A stretch of 14,922 bases of DNA from Ignavibacteriaceae bacterium (GCA_023231105.1 JALNWB010000097.1:1-14922); one strand, 5' to 3'; numbered from the stretch's first letter, positions 1 to 7,926 are shown. Made by a program: numbers and translations. The notes: generated by a model not told the origin, from the sequence alone.

Positions 1-1
1 A

Positions 2-1825
2 ATTACTCTTCTTCTTTTTCTTACTATCTTATTCGGAAATTTTGCCGAAGCAATAGCAGAAGCAAGAGGAAAAGCACAAGCTGCTTCATTACGAAAAACA
101 AGAGAAGAAACCGAAGCAAAATTACTTCTTACCAATGGCACTATAAGAACGGTCAGTTCTTCACATTTGAAAAAGGGAGATGTTTTTGTTGCTGAGGCTG
201 GGGATACAATTCCTATAGACGGAGAAATAATTGAAGGGATTGCGTCAATCGATGAATCGGCAATAACAGGTGAATCGGCTCCTGTAATAAGAGAAGCCGG
301 TACCGATCATTCAAGCGTCATCGGCGGAACAAAAGTCCTATCAGATAAAATTAAAGTTGAAGTTACTACACAACCGGGTGAATCATTTCTTGATAAAATG
401 ATTTCATTGGTTGAAGGAGCGAATCGCCAGAAAACACCGAATGAAATTGCTTTAACAATTTTGTTAGCAAGTTTTACTCTTATTTTTCTGATGGTAACAG
501 TTACATTAAAACCATTCAGCGATTACGCAAACACCACAGTTACAATCACAGCTTTAATTTCTTTATTCGTCTGTTTGATACCAACCACAATTGGCGGATT
601 GCTTTCCGCAATTGGAATTGCCGGAATGGATCGAGCGTTGAGAGCAAATGTAATTGCCAAAAGCGGTAAAGCCGTTGAAAATGCTGGTGATATTGATGTC
701 GTATTACTTGATAAAACGGGAACAATTACAATTGGAAATAGAAAAGCAACAAATTTTTATCCGCTTGATGGAGTAGAAAATAAAGAATTTATAAAGTATT
801 GTTTTCTAAGTTCACTTTCGGATCCAACACCGGAAGGAAAATCGATCGTTGAACTTTCGCAAAAACTTGACCCTTTTGTTATGCAGTACAAATCAAATGG
901 TGGTAAATTTATTGAGTTCACTGCTGAATCAAGAATGAGTGGAATTGATTTAATCGATGGAACGCAAATTCGCAAAGGCGCTTCTGATGCAATGAAAAAA
1001 TGGTCAAGTAATGGTGATGTTGAAGAACTAAATACTTACATCAATGAAATTGCGGCTAAAGGTGGAACGCCTCTTGCAGTCGCTGTTAATAATAAAACCG
1101 TTGGCGTAATTCAGCTGGAAGATATTATCAAACCGGGAATTAGCGAGCGGTTTGCACGCTTGCGGAAAATGGGTGTGAAAACAGTGATGGTTACGGGTGA
1201 TAATCCGTTAACTGCAAAGTTCATTGCGCATCAAGCAGGTGTTGATGATTTTATTGCCGAAGCAAAACCGGAAGACAAAATGAATTACATTCTTAAAGAG
1301 CAGAGAGAGGGTAAACTTGTTGCAATGATGGGCGACGGAACAAACGATGCCCCGGCGCTTGCCCAGGCGGATGTTGGTGTTGCAATGAATTCCGGAACGC
1401 AAGCTGCAAAAGAAGCCGCTAACATGGTTGATCTTGACAGCGATCCGACAAAACTTTTAGAAGTGATCGAAATCGGGAAGCAGCTTTTGATAACGCGCGG
1501 AAACGTTACTACATTTTCGATTGTAAATGATGTTGCAAAATATTTTGCAATCGTGCCGGCATTATTTGCGGCAACAATTCCCGGATTGAACGCACTGAAT
1601 ATAATGCATCTTAAAAATCCGGAGTCTGCAATTTTATCGGCGGTTATTTTTAACGCGTTTATTATTCCGGCATTGATTCCTCTTGCATTAAGAGGTGTTA
1701 AATACAAACCAATTGGTGCAACTGCATTATTAACAAGAAATTTATTGATCTATGGTTTAGGCGGATTGATCGTTCCCTTTGTTGGAATAAAGGCGATTGA
1801 TCTCGTCGTCTCAATGTTTTTTTAA
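2..1825 (+). CDS. kdpB: Potassium-transporting ATPase ATP-binding subunit KdpB, 5'-truncated by window edge
   Basis: KdpB is the P-type ATPase subunit of the inner-membrane KdpFABC complex; it hydrolyses ATP to power high-affinity K+ uptake through KdpA. The frame is open from base 2, giving about 607 residues against roughly 680 for the family, so only the first membrane helices are missing. The first visible residues (FGNFAEAIAEARGKAQA) are typical of KdpB. Seen in order: actuator motif ITGES, conserved IPTTIGGLLSAIG membrane segment, phosphorylation motif DKTGTIT with the aspartate codon at 710-712, KGAS and KTVMVTGDN in the nucleotide/phosphorylation domains, hinge GDGTNDAPALAQADVGVAMNSGTQAAKEA, and the NDVAKYFAI helix carrying the charged pair used for energy coupling. 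The TAA stop is followed at once by kdpC. All catalytic motifs are intact. An internal ATG at 167 is not the real start, because KdpB sequence continues upstream of it. Confidence 0.97.
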   Translation: MTLLLFLTILFGNFAEAIAEARGKAQAASLRKTREETEAKLLLTNGTIRTVSSSHLKKGDVFVAEAGDTIPIDGEIIEGIASIDESAITGESAPVIREAGTDHSSVIGGTKVLSDKIKVEVTTQPGESFLDKMISLVEGANRQKTPNEIALTILLASFTLIFLMVTVTLKPFSDYANTTVTITALISLFVCLIPTTIGGLLSAIGIAGMDRALRANVIAKSGKAVENAGDIDVVLLDKTGTITIGNRKATNFYPLDGVENKEFIKYCFLSSLSDPTPEGKSIVELSQKLDPFVMQYKSNGGKFIEFTAESRMSGIDLIDGTQIRKGASDAMKKWSSNGDVEELNTYINEIAAKGGTPLAVAVNNKTVGVIQLEDIIKPGISERFARLRKMGVKTVMVTGDNPLTAKFIAHQAGVDDFIAEAKPEDKMNYILKEQREGKLVAMMGDGTNDAPALAQADVGVAMNSGTQAAKEAANMVDLDSDPTKLLEVIEIGKQLLITRGNVTTFSIVNDVAKYFAIVPALFAATIPGLNALNIMHLKNPESAILSAVIFNAFIIPALIPLALRGVKYKPIGATALLTRNLLIYGLGGLIVPFVGIKAIDLVVSMFF

Positions 1826-1840
1826 TTGAAAGAATATAAA

Positions 1841-2404
1841 ATGAAAATCTTTAAAGACATAAAACTTCACTTACTAACAGTAGTAATGTTTGGATTGCTT
1901 TTCCCACTAATCATTTGGGGAATTGGTTTGGTTTTTCCGAATCAAGCAAATGGTTTACCCATTTATAAAAACGGAAAATTGATTGGATTTGAAAACATCG
2001 GGCAAAATTTTCATTCCGATAAATATTTTTGGGGAAGACCTTCTGCAGTTGATTATAATGCCGCATCTGCGGGTGGTTCAAATAAAGGACCGACTAATCA
2101 GGAATATTTAACCCACGTAGGAAAAAGAGCAAAAGAATTCTTAGATAAAAATCCTGAAGTAAAAAGAAATGAAATCCCTTCTGATTTACTAACCGCATCC
2201 GGTTCAGGAATTGATCCGCACATTTCTCCGCAAGCTGCTTTTATACAAACACCAAGAATTGCGAAAGAAAGAAATCTTGATAGACAAAAAGTAAAACAAT
2301 TAGTTATCGACCATATTGAAAAACCATTGCTTGGTTTATTCGGAACGGAAAGAGTGAATGTTCTGAAATTGAATCTTGCATTAGATGAATTAAAAAAGAA
2401 TTAA
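1841..2404 (+). CDS. kdpC: Potassium-transporting ATPase subunit KdpC
   Basis: KdpC is the single-span accessory subunit of KdpFABC, thought to stabilise the complex and help ATP binding by KdpB. The product has one N-terminal membrane helix (LLTVVMFGLLFPLIIWGIG) followed by a soluble periplasmic domain. Family motifs are IGQNF-S-KYFWGRPSA, the ASAGGSNKGPTN stretch and, later, SGSGIDPHISPQAA. Length is 187 residues, normal for the family. I chose the ATG at 1841, which has GAAAGAA just upstream. A TTG at 1826, directly after the kdpB stop, would add five residues and cannot be excluded. The gene is 15 bases from kdpB and 23 bases from kdpD, consistent with one operon. Confidence 0.95.
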   Translation: MKIFKDIKLHLLTVVMFGLLFPLIIWGIGLVFPNQANGLPIYKNGKLIGFENIGQNFHSDKYFWGRPSAVDYNAASAGGSNKGPTNQEYLTHVGKRAKEFLDKNPEVKRNEIPSDLLTASGSGIDPHISPQAAFIQTPRIAKERNLDRQKVKQLVIDHIEKPLLGLFGTERVNVLKLNLALDELKKN

Positions 2405-2427
2405 TTTAAGTACAACAATTTATTTTT

Positions 2428-3576
2428 ATGGAACCGCAAATATCCATATCGGCAGAAAGGTTTTTAAATCTTATCCGTTCTTCTAAACGGGGCAAGTTAA
2501 AAATATATATTGGAATGGCGGCAGGCGTGGGTAAAACCTACAGAATGCTGCTTGAAGGAAAAGAACTTTCTGATAGCAAAGTTGATGTTGTGGTCGGTTA
2601 CATTGAGACACACGGAAGAAAAGAAACTGAGAAGCTGGTAGCGGGACTTCCGATAATAGAGAGAAAAAAATTATTCTACAAAGGAAAACAACTTGAAGAA
2701 ATGGATGTTGACTCAATCCTGCTTCAAAAACCGGTGGTAGTTTTAGTTGATGAACTTGCACACACAAATATTCCCGGTTCCAAAAATGAAAAGAGATGGC
2801 AGGATGTAAATGAATTGATGGAAGCCGGAATAAACGTTATCAGTACGGTAAATATTCAGCATATTGAAAGTATAAATGAGCAAGTTGAAAAGATAACGGG
2901 AATAAGAATAACGGAGCGGGTTCCCGATAGCGTAATTCATTCCGCGGATGAAGTAGTAAATGTCGATCTGACAATTGAAGAATTGATTGACCGGTTGAAA
3001 GAGGGTAAGATTTACGATATGAAAAAAGTCCCAATCGCATTGCAAAACTTTTTTCAAAAAGATAAATTGTTACAGCTTCGTGATCTGGCATTAAAGGAAG
3101 TTTCCCGTCAGGTTGAAAGAAAAATAATGAGGGAAATCCCTCTTCCCTCTCGTGAAAGACTAAATGCGATTGTCACCGCGATAAGTACAAATAACACCTC
3201 GGGGAAAAAGTTGATTAGAAGATCTTCAAGGTTGGCGGCAATTTACAATTCCAAATGGTTCGTAGTTTATGTTCAGACTGATAAAGAAAAGGCGGATACA
3301 ATCGATCCAAAAGTGCAGCGATATTTATTAAATAATTTTAAACTTGCCGCTGAACTTGGAGCTGAAGTGGTGGAATTAAGCAGTAATGAAATTGCAAAAT
3401 CAATTGTGGAATTTGCTAAAGAAAAAGAAGCCGCGTTAATTGTAATTGGGAAACCGATATTTTCTATCCTCTATAGATTAAAGCCGAAAAATTTTTTTCG
3501 CGAATTATCATATTTAACTTCAAAAGAAAACATAGATATTTTGATGGTGTCAGCAGATGAAAACATTAAAAAGTAA
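2428..3576 (+). CDS. kdpD: Short KdpD: N-terminal sensor ATPase plus USP domain, no kinase
   Basis: This is the cytoplasmic sensor half of KdpD, 382 residues against about 890 for the E. coli protein. Residues about 20-230 form the KdpD domain, with Walker A GMAAGVGKT at 29-37, the GYIETHGR motif, and a Walker B-like VVVLVDELAHTN whose D108 and E109 are the acidic residues. Residues about 245-378 form a universal-stress-protein fold ending in the AALIVIGKP and ILMVSA strands. There is no membrane segment, GAF domain or histidine kinase domain; those functions fall to the next gene, whose ATG lies 20 bases inside this one. The stop codon is a clean domain boundary rather than a frameshift, and no DUF4118 four-helix segment follows in any nearby frame that I can see. 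No clear Shine-Dalgarno precedes the ATG. It probably signals K+ or ionic status to the partner kinase (inference). Confidence 0.92.
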   Translation: MEPQISISAERFLNLIRSSKRGKLKIYIGMAAGVGKTYRMLLEGKELSDSKVDVVVGYIETHGRKETEKLVAGLPIIERKKLFYKGKQLEEMDVDSILLQKPVVVLVDELAHTNIPGSKNEKRWQDVNELMEAGINVISTVNIQHIESINEQVEKITGIRITERVPDSVIHSADEVVNVDLTIEELIDRLKEGKIYDMKKVPIALQNFFQKDKLLQLRDLALKEVSRQVERKIMREIPLPSRERLNAIVTAISTNNTSGKKLIRRSSRLAAIYNSKWFVVYVQTDKEKADTIDPKVQRYLLNNFKLAAELGAEVVELSSNEIAKSIVEFAKEKEAALIVIGKPIFSILYRLKPKNFFRELSYLTSKENIDILMVSADENIKK

Positions 3577-5407
3577 AATCAGCCTCGGTGTAATATTCCT
3601 ATTCGTGGTAATCTTACTGTTGAGTGTGCTCGGAATACTATTCATTAATCAACTCGCGCAAAAATCCAAAGGAACAATTGTAGATAATTATTCCTCAGTT
3701 AATTATATGATGAATATGATTAGTGAATTGGATGATTTCAATACTTTTCAACTAAAAAACCTTGAGAAGAAAAGTTTTGTTGATAGTGCGGCAGATAACA
3801 AATATCAGGACTCAAAAAATATTTTTGAAAAAAACCTTCAGTTCGAATCTGGAATTATTACAGAAATTGGTGAAGGAGAACTTGTAAACCAATTACATTC
3901 GGCATATAGAGATTACCTAAGTACCTATGAACAATTAAAAAATAATCATCAGCTAAAAGAAAAAGATTATGAGATATTGCGCAAAAGATTTTTATCTGTC
4001 AGGAAAATAATTCTCAATATCTATCATCTGAACATGACGGCGATAAGTCATAAAACAAATAAATTGCAAACGACAGCCGACGAAGTAACCTTGTACATGT
4101 CGATTGTTGCAACAGTAAGTATCCTTATCACCTTATCATTTATTTTTACTTTCCCCTCAGGCATAGTGGGACCAATCAAGGAACTTACGGAAAAGATTAA
4201 ATCAATAAGTGAAAAAAACTACGATCAAAAACTTGAAATCAATTCAAATGACGAGTTAGGTGAACTGGCTCATGCATTCAATGTAATGGCGGCAAGATTA
4301 AAACTTTACGATGCCAAACAAATCGATCAACTTTTATTTGAACAGAAAAGGTTGGAAACTGTAGTACATACTTTTGAAGACGGTATATTGTTTATCGACG
4401 AAAATTTGAAAGTAGTGCTGGTGAATAATATGATACTTCAACTTACGGGATTAAAAGAGAAAGATGTTTTACATCATTATATCCCGGAGATATCAGGTTA
4501 TAATGATTTGATAAAAGAAATTTACAAAACTGTTTCGTTGAAAAATTCCGATAGTGAAGTTGAAATAAAACCGATAAGAATCGTCCAGGGCGGGAAAGAA
4601 TTCTTTTTCAATATTGAGACTGAAGATATCAACACTTATGCTGAGTCAGAAAAGAAAGAAACTTTTATTGGTAATTTGATTTTGTTAAAGAACATTACAA
4701 AATACCAAGAGCGGGATAAAGCAAAAACAAATTTACTCGCTACGGCTTCACACGAACTCAAAACGCCATTGTCATCCATTAACTTAAGTTTGAAATTACT
4801 TGATGATAAACGCGTTGGGGTACTAAACGAAGAGCAAAAAGAAATAATAAGCGCCTTGAGACAACACAGCAATAGATTATCCAGGGTAATAAATGAGCTG
4901 TTGGATTATTCACAAATTGAAACCGGGAATATTCGGTTGAAGTTTTCTTCGGTAAAACCGGATATCGTTTTAGATATCGGGGTAACTGCTTTAATGATGC
5001 AAGTCTCCGAAAAGAATATTGATCTGCAAACCATTGTTGAAGAAGACTTGCCTGAAATTCATGCTGATCTTGAAAAATTAGTATTTGTTTTCATCAACAT
5101 CTTAAACAATGCAATTAGATATTCAAAAAAAGGAGATGAAATAAAAATAGAAGTAAAGAAGGTTGATAACGATGTTCTATTCTCCATAAAAGATTCCGGA
5201 CCTGGAATATCAAAAGAGGATAAGGAAAAATTGTTTCAAAGATTTACCCAAGTGGGTGAAATATCCAAACAAGGGTGGGGTTTAGGTTTGGCTATTTCGA
5301 GAGAATTTTTGCACGCTCAGAACGGTAGAATATGGGTCGAAAGTGAATTAGGTAAAGGAAGTAAATTTATTTTCAGCATTCCGGGGATTACTCATTTGTC
5401 TAAATGA
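3557..5407 (+). CDS. Membrane sensor histidine kinase (4-helix sensor, HAMP, PAS, HisKA, HATPase), likely KdpD partner
   Basis: A 616-residue sensor kinase. Membrane helix 1 is residues 8-30 and helix 2 about 180-200. The roughly 150 residues between them are helical and charged, like the 4-helix-bundle sensors of chemoreceptor-type proteins. A HAMP linker follows (about 200-250, starting FPSGIVGPI and including ELGELAHAFNVMA), then a PAS domain (about 262-372). The HisKA motif TASHELKTPLSS has His399 as predicted phosphoacceptor. The HATPase domain shows N box NILNNAIRYS, G1 DSGPGIS, F box LFQRF and G2 WGLGLAIS. All kinase residues look intact. Its start overlaps kdpD by 20 bases, implying translational coupling and co-function as the catalytic half of the K+ sensor. 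No response regulator follows: the next gene is convergent, 11 bases away. The natural partner would be KdpE or a similar regulator outside the window. Confidence 0.9.
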   Translation: MKTLKSKISLGVIFLFVVILLLSVLGILFINQLAQKSKGTIVDNYSSVNYMMNMISELDDFNTFQLKNLEKKSFVDSAADNKYQDSKNIFEKNLQFESGIITEIGEGELVNQLHSAYRDYLSTYEQLKNNHQLKEKDYEILRKRFLSVRKIILNIYHLNMTAISHKTNKLQTTADEVTLYMSIVATVSILITLSFIFTFPSGIVGPIKELTEKIKSISEKNYDQKLEINSNDELGELAHAFNVMAARLKLYDAKQIDQLLFEQKRLETVVHTFEDGILFIDENLKVVLVNNMILQLTGLKEKDVLHHYIPEISGYNDLIKEIYKTVSLKNSDSEVEIKPIRIVQGGKEFFFNIETEDINTYAESEKKETFIGNLILLKNITKYQERDKAKTNLLATASHELKTPLSSINLSLKLLDDKRVGVLNEEQKEIISALRQHSNRLSRVINELLDYSQIETGNIRLKFSSVKPDIVLDIGVTALMMQVSEKNIDLQTIVEEDLPEIHADLEKLVFVFINILNNAIRYSKKGDEIKIEVKKVDNDVLFSIKDSGPGISKEDKEKLFQRFTQVGEISKQGWGLGLAISREFLHAQNGRIWVESELGKGSKFIFSIPGITHLSK

Positions 5408-5418
5408 TAATTCTCCAT

Positions 5419-7119
5419 TTACGCCAAATACGCGCTAACTAATTTTTCTTTGCCGAGAGTATTTACCAAAAGAACTTCATCGTAGCTTGCCGGTTTTTCA
5501 TTTTCACCAAAGAAGTCTGTTGCGTTTCTCTCCTTCTGCGTAATTGATTTTGCTCGCTCGGCGGTGAGCACCGAGAGTGTATCAACAATGATATTATTAC
5601 CGCTTTCCGCATCAACCTTCCCTTCTATTACGTAGGGTCCCATTGACATCGTGAGTTCTGCGAACTGTGAATACGCTTTCGGAAAGATCACCGCTTCAAA
5701 TGTTCCGGTAAGGTCTTCCAGCGAAAGAAATTTCATAATTTCACCTTTGCTCGTTTTAATCCGCTTCGAAGCCATGTACCAGCCGATCATTTTTATTCTC
5801 CGGTTGTGGTATTTAAACATATCGGCTGATTGAATAATATCTTTTGCAGCAACCGCCGTATCAAAAAATTGTAACGGATGCTGCGAGATCATATAACCGA
5901 AAAGTTCATATTCATAGAGACTTTTTTCTTCCGGAGAAAAATCTGTTTGGGTTATCATTTCTTTTTCTAACCTGATCGTCTCATTGGCAAATAGGTCATT
6001 ATTGTATGCGTCGAGAATTCTTTTATTTTTAAAATAGAGATCAAGCAGACGAAGCAGCGTGGGTCTCGTTAATCCGAAGCAGTCCATCGCACCGCATTTT
6101 ATTAGAGACTCCGTCCGTTCATGCCCCAGACGGGTGCGAACAAGAAAATCCACAAGCGAAACATATTTTCCGTTCTCATTTCTTTCTTCCACAATTGTTC
6201 CTGCCAAGCTCTCTTCAAAATTTTTTATCGCAATAAAACCGATTCTTATTTCTTGATTCTTTCCCAAATATCCGTACGCACTTTCATTAACATCCGGAAG
6301 CAATAATTTTAATCCGCACCGCTGCGCTTCAGTTATATAAACCGCCGTCGAATAATATCCGCCGCCGTTGTTCAACACTCCCGCCATAAACTCAGCCGGA
6401 TAATGAGCTTTCAAGTAAGCAACCTGGAACGAAAGCAACGCGAATGAAGCGCTGTGGGCTTTGCAGAATGCATATCCCGCAAATGATTCAATCTGTTTCC
6501 ATAATGCTTGCGATACCGTTTCCGAATATTTCTTTTCTTTGCAACAACTAAAGAACCGGTCACTGATCATCTGCATGGCTTTGTGAGAACGCATCTTTCC
6601 GCTCATCGCCCGTCTCAGCAAGTCGGCTTCTTCCAGCGTTAATCCTACAACATGGTGAGCAACTTTAATGACGTCTTCCTGATAGATCATCACCCCGTAC
6701 GTTTCACCTAATATTTCTTTCATTTGAGGAATAAGATATTTCCTCCGCCTCGGATCTTTGTGGCGTTCGATAAACTCTTTCATCATTCCGCTTTCTGCCA
6801 CTCCGGGACGAATGATTGATGAAACCGCCGTGAGCATTTCAAACGTATCGCAGTTAGTTCTCTTTAGTAGTGATCTCATTCCAGGACTTTCGATATAAAA
6901 ACAGCCGATCGTTCTTCCTTCGCGGATAAGTTTGCGGGTCTTTCCGTCGGCAAATACCTTTTTGTAATTGAAGAGATCAAAACCGGTGCTTTTTATCTTG
7001 CGCTGGACCGCATCGTATATTTTAGAGACTTGTTGTTTACCCGGCGGTCTATAATCTGCCATGCTAATGAGTTTTGTCTTGCTTGATTCCATTTTATTTG
7101 CCATATTATAGGTGAACAT
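5419..7119 (-). CDS. DnaE-family DNA polymerase III alpha subunit, C-terminal half (fingers, HhH, clamp motif, OB fold)
   Basis: 566 residues matching only the C-terminal half of a bacterial replicative-type (family C) polymerase. After a poorly conserved 1-45 extension, the match begins near GRTIGCFYIESPGM (69-81), equivalent to the start of the fingers after the palm. Then come IIRPG (102-106), VMIYQEDV, LRRAMSGK (168-175), FAGYAFCKAHSASF (213-226) and YYSTAVYITEAQRCG. The AFCKAHSASF and LLPDVN versions resemble error-prone DnaE2/ImuC-type enzymes more than the main replicase. A helix-hairpin-helix region spans about 285-350. NNDLF at 373-377 is a candidate sliding-clamp-binding motif where E. 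coli has QADMF. An OB fold spans about 440-520. There are no catalytic aspartates, which lie in the half-gene at 7927. I kept the first ATG, but ATGs at 7104, 7092 and 7062 are possible and none has a good Shine-Dalgarno. The frame is unbroken. Confidence 0.88.
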   Translation of the reverse strand: MFTYNMANKMESSKTKLISMADYRPPGKQQVSKIYDAVQRKIKSTGFDLFNYKKVFADGKTRKLIREGRTIGCFYIESPGMRSLLKRTNCDTFEMLTAVSSIIRPGVAESGMMKEFIERHKDPRRRKYLIPQMKEILGETYGVMIYQEDVIKVAHHVVGLTLEEADLLRRAMSGKMRSHKAMQMISDRFFSCCKEKKYSETVSQALWKQIESFAGYAFCKAHSASFALLSFQVAYLKAHYPAEFMAGVLNNGGGYYSTAVYITEAQRCGLKLLLPDVNESAYGYLGKNQEIRIGFIAIKNFEESLAGTIVEERNENGKYVSLVDFLVRTRLGHERTESLIKCGAMDCFGLTRPTLLRLLDLYFKNKRILDAYNNDLFANETIRLEKEMITQTDFSPEEKSLYEYELFGYMISQHPLQFFDTAVAAKDIIQSADMFKYHNRRIKMIGWYMASKRIKTSKGEIMKFLSLEDLTGTFEAVIFPKAYSQFAELTMSMGPYVIEGKVDAESGNNIIVDTLSVLTAERAKSITQKERNATDFFGENEKPASYDEVLLVNTLGKEKLVSAYLA

Positions 7120-7128
7120 TTGCGCACT

Positions 7129-7157
7129 AATATATAAAGGAACTTGAAGAGAATCAA
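7129..7157 (-). promoter_or_regulatory. Candidate sigma70-type promoter for the polymerase C half
   Basis: Reading on the minus strand, TTGATT (7157-7152) is separated by exactly 17 bases from TATATT (7134-7129). The -10 element matches 5 of 6 consensus bases and the -35 element 4 of 6. Transcription would begin near 7122, only a few bases before the ATG at 7119. The mRNA would then be nearly leaderless, or translation would start at a downstream ATG. An inverted repeat overlaps the -35. Motif matching in AT-rich DNA gives false positives, so this is a prediction. Confidence 0.4.
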
Positions 7158-7159
7158 GT
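7142..7159. promoter_or_regulatory. Inverted repeat ACTTGA-N6-TCAAGT over the -35 of the polymerase C half
   Basis: A perfect 6+6 base inverted repeat with a six-base centre, covering the -35 region of the promoter predicted for the minus-strand gene starting at 7119. Its position suits a repressor operator. Because the downstream gene resembles a translesion polymerase, a damage-response repressor is a reasonable guess, but the sequence does not match the LexA boxes I know from E. coli or Gram-positives. Confidence 0.3.
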
Positions 7160-7212
7160 GCTAAAACGAGCGTAAAAGTCGATTAGTTGTGAAGACGATG
7201 GTGAGAAGTAAC

Positions 7213-7479
7213 CTATTTGAAAAGTTCCGAATGGGAACCAGTTCTTTCTAAATACAGAGCATCGTTTGTGAGGCGGTAGATTAAGAGCCAGTCCGGTTCA
7301 ACATGGCAATCGCGATGATTTTGCCATTTCCCGGCTAATTTGTGGTCTCGATATTTTGGTTCTAATGGCTGGTTTTTAAGAAGTATTTCAAGTATCGTTT
7401 CAAGTAGATGAATGTCTTTCCCCTGGCTCTGGATTTTTTTGAAGTCCTTTTTGAATTGAGAAGAGTATACGAGTCTCAA
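7213..7479 (-). CDS. YafQ/RelE-family mRNA interferase toxin
   Basis: 88 residues, close to E. coli YafQ (92). YafQ-type toxins are ribosome-dependent mRNA endonucleases neutralised by DinJ. The diagnostic block is nearly identical in pattern to YafQ: YRDHKLAGKW, then CHVEPDWLLIYRL, then ERTGSHSELF. The residues known to matter in YafQ have counterparts here at His46, His59, Asp63, Trp64, His83 and Phe87, so the toxin should be active. The start codon is TTG at 7479, in a TTGA overlap with the antitoxin stop. An in-frame TGA four to five codons upstream rules out an earlier start. GAGG lies about ten bases before the TTG, inside the antitoxin gene. No terminator is visible after the stop, and the polymerase C half begins 93 bases further on the same strand. 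Confidence 0.92.
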   Translation of the reverse strand: MRLVYSSQFKKDFKKIQSQGKDIHLLETILEILLKNQPLEPKYRDHKLAGKWQNHRDCHVEPDWLLIYRLTNDALYLERTGSHSELFK

Positions 7480-7736
7480 TTCTTCAGTTCCTCAAAAAGT
7501 TTATTAACATCGGAAACTTCATGCAGGTCTTCACCATTCTCGGACTTACGTAATGTTTCTTCAGTCAAATTGTTAGGAATTTTTATCTCAAAAGGAATTC
7601 CATTAGTTAGAGAAACTTGTGTCAAAAATAAAGAAACAGCTTCAGACATCGAGATGTTCAGTTTATTAAGAATTCGTTGAGCTTTACTCTTTACACTTGG
7701 GTCGATTCTTGCTTGTATTGTTGCGGTCTTATTCAT
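7476..7736 (-). CDS. DinJ/RelB-family antitoxin
   Basis: 86 residues with the layout of E. coli DinJ. The N-terminal ribbon-helix-helix strand is TIQARIDPSVKSKAQRILNKL, followed by MSEAVSLFLTQV, the conserved IPFEIKIPN linker and a C-terminal helix (EVSDVNKLFEELKN) that would wrap the toxin. In this family the N-terminal half dimerises and binds the operator, giving autorepression, while the C-terminal half blocks the toxin. The last four bases overlap the toxin's TTG start, so the pair is translationally coupled. A strong promoter and a 10-base palindrome lie just upstream. The pair is inserted between the 5' ends of the two polymerase half-genes. Confidence 0.92.
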   Translation of the reverse strand: MNKTATIQARIDPSVKSKAQRILNKLNISMSEAVSLFLTQVSLTNGIPFEIKIPNNLTEETLRKSENGEDLHEVSDVNKLFEELKN

Positions 7737-7755
7737 TTTCTTCTTTCGTCTACTG

Positions 7756-7765
7756 TGTAATTACA
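7756..7765. promoter_or_regulatory. Palindrome TGTAATTACA, candidate antitoxin operator
   Basis: A perfect 10-base palindrome lying between about +5 and +14 of the predicted toxin-antitoxin transcript. DinJ/RelB antitoxins repress their own operons by binding palindromes at or near the promoter, so the position fits. Short AT-rich palindromes also occur by chance. Confidence 0.4.
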
Positions 7766-7776
7766 ATCGCACTACA

Positions 7777-7805
7777 AGTATAAGGTTTATTTCATTTTTT
7801 GTCAA
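7777..7805 (-). promoter_or_regulatory. Near-consensus sigma70 promoter of the toxin-antitoxin operon
   Basis: On the minus strand, TTGACA (7805-7800) and TATACT (7782-7777) are separated by exactly 17 bases. The -35 matches all six consensus bases and the -10 matches five. The predicted start near 7770 gives a leader of about 35 bases before the antitoxin ATG at 7736. The spacing and match are too good to be easily accidental. An E. coli-like promoter in this putative host may point to acquisition of the toxin-antitoxin pair from elsewhere (inference). Confidence 0.7.
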
Positions 7806-7926
7806 GAACAAAATTTCAGTAACGAAGCCAATAAAGAGGCGAAAACGATTAAGAACAAGATTATGATTAAGACTTTTCTTCTGGTAATTGCGCAAGATGA
7901 GTTGAAAGTCAAGAAACAATTGAACT

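Larger units (their letters stand above)
7737..7926. other. Divergent intergenic region between antitoxin and polymerase N half
   Basis: This stretch carries the toxin-antitoxin promoter reading left. For the rightward polymerase N half it offers only a weak candidate -10, TATGAT at 7862-7867, with no convincing -35 at 17 bases. An 8-base direct repeat, GATTAAGA, occurs at 7847-7854 and 7865-7872. TTGA-N3-TCAA at 7902-7912 sits just before the gene. There is no clear Shine-Dalgarno for the ATG at 7927, which follows an in-frame TGA at 7921-7923. Confidence 0.45.

Noticed and set aside
1285..1707. 140-residue open frame on the minus strand inside kdpB
   Set aside because: It is antisense to strongly conserved KdpB motifs (GDGTNDAPAL, NDVAKYFAI); its alanine-rich product reflects that complement.
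7062..7119. Split-intein remnant at the start of the polymerase C half
   Set aside because: No C-intein signature (no terminal HN followed by Cys/Ser/Thr) is present in the extension.
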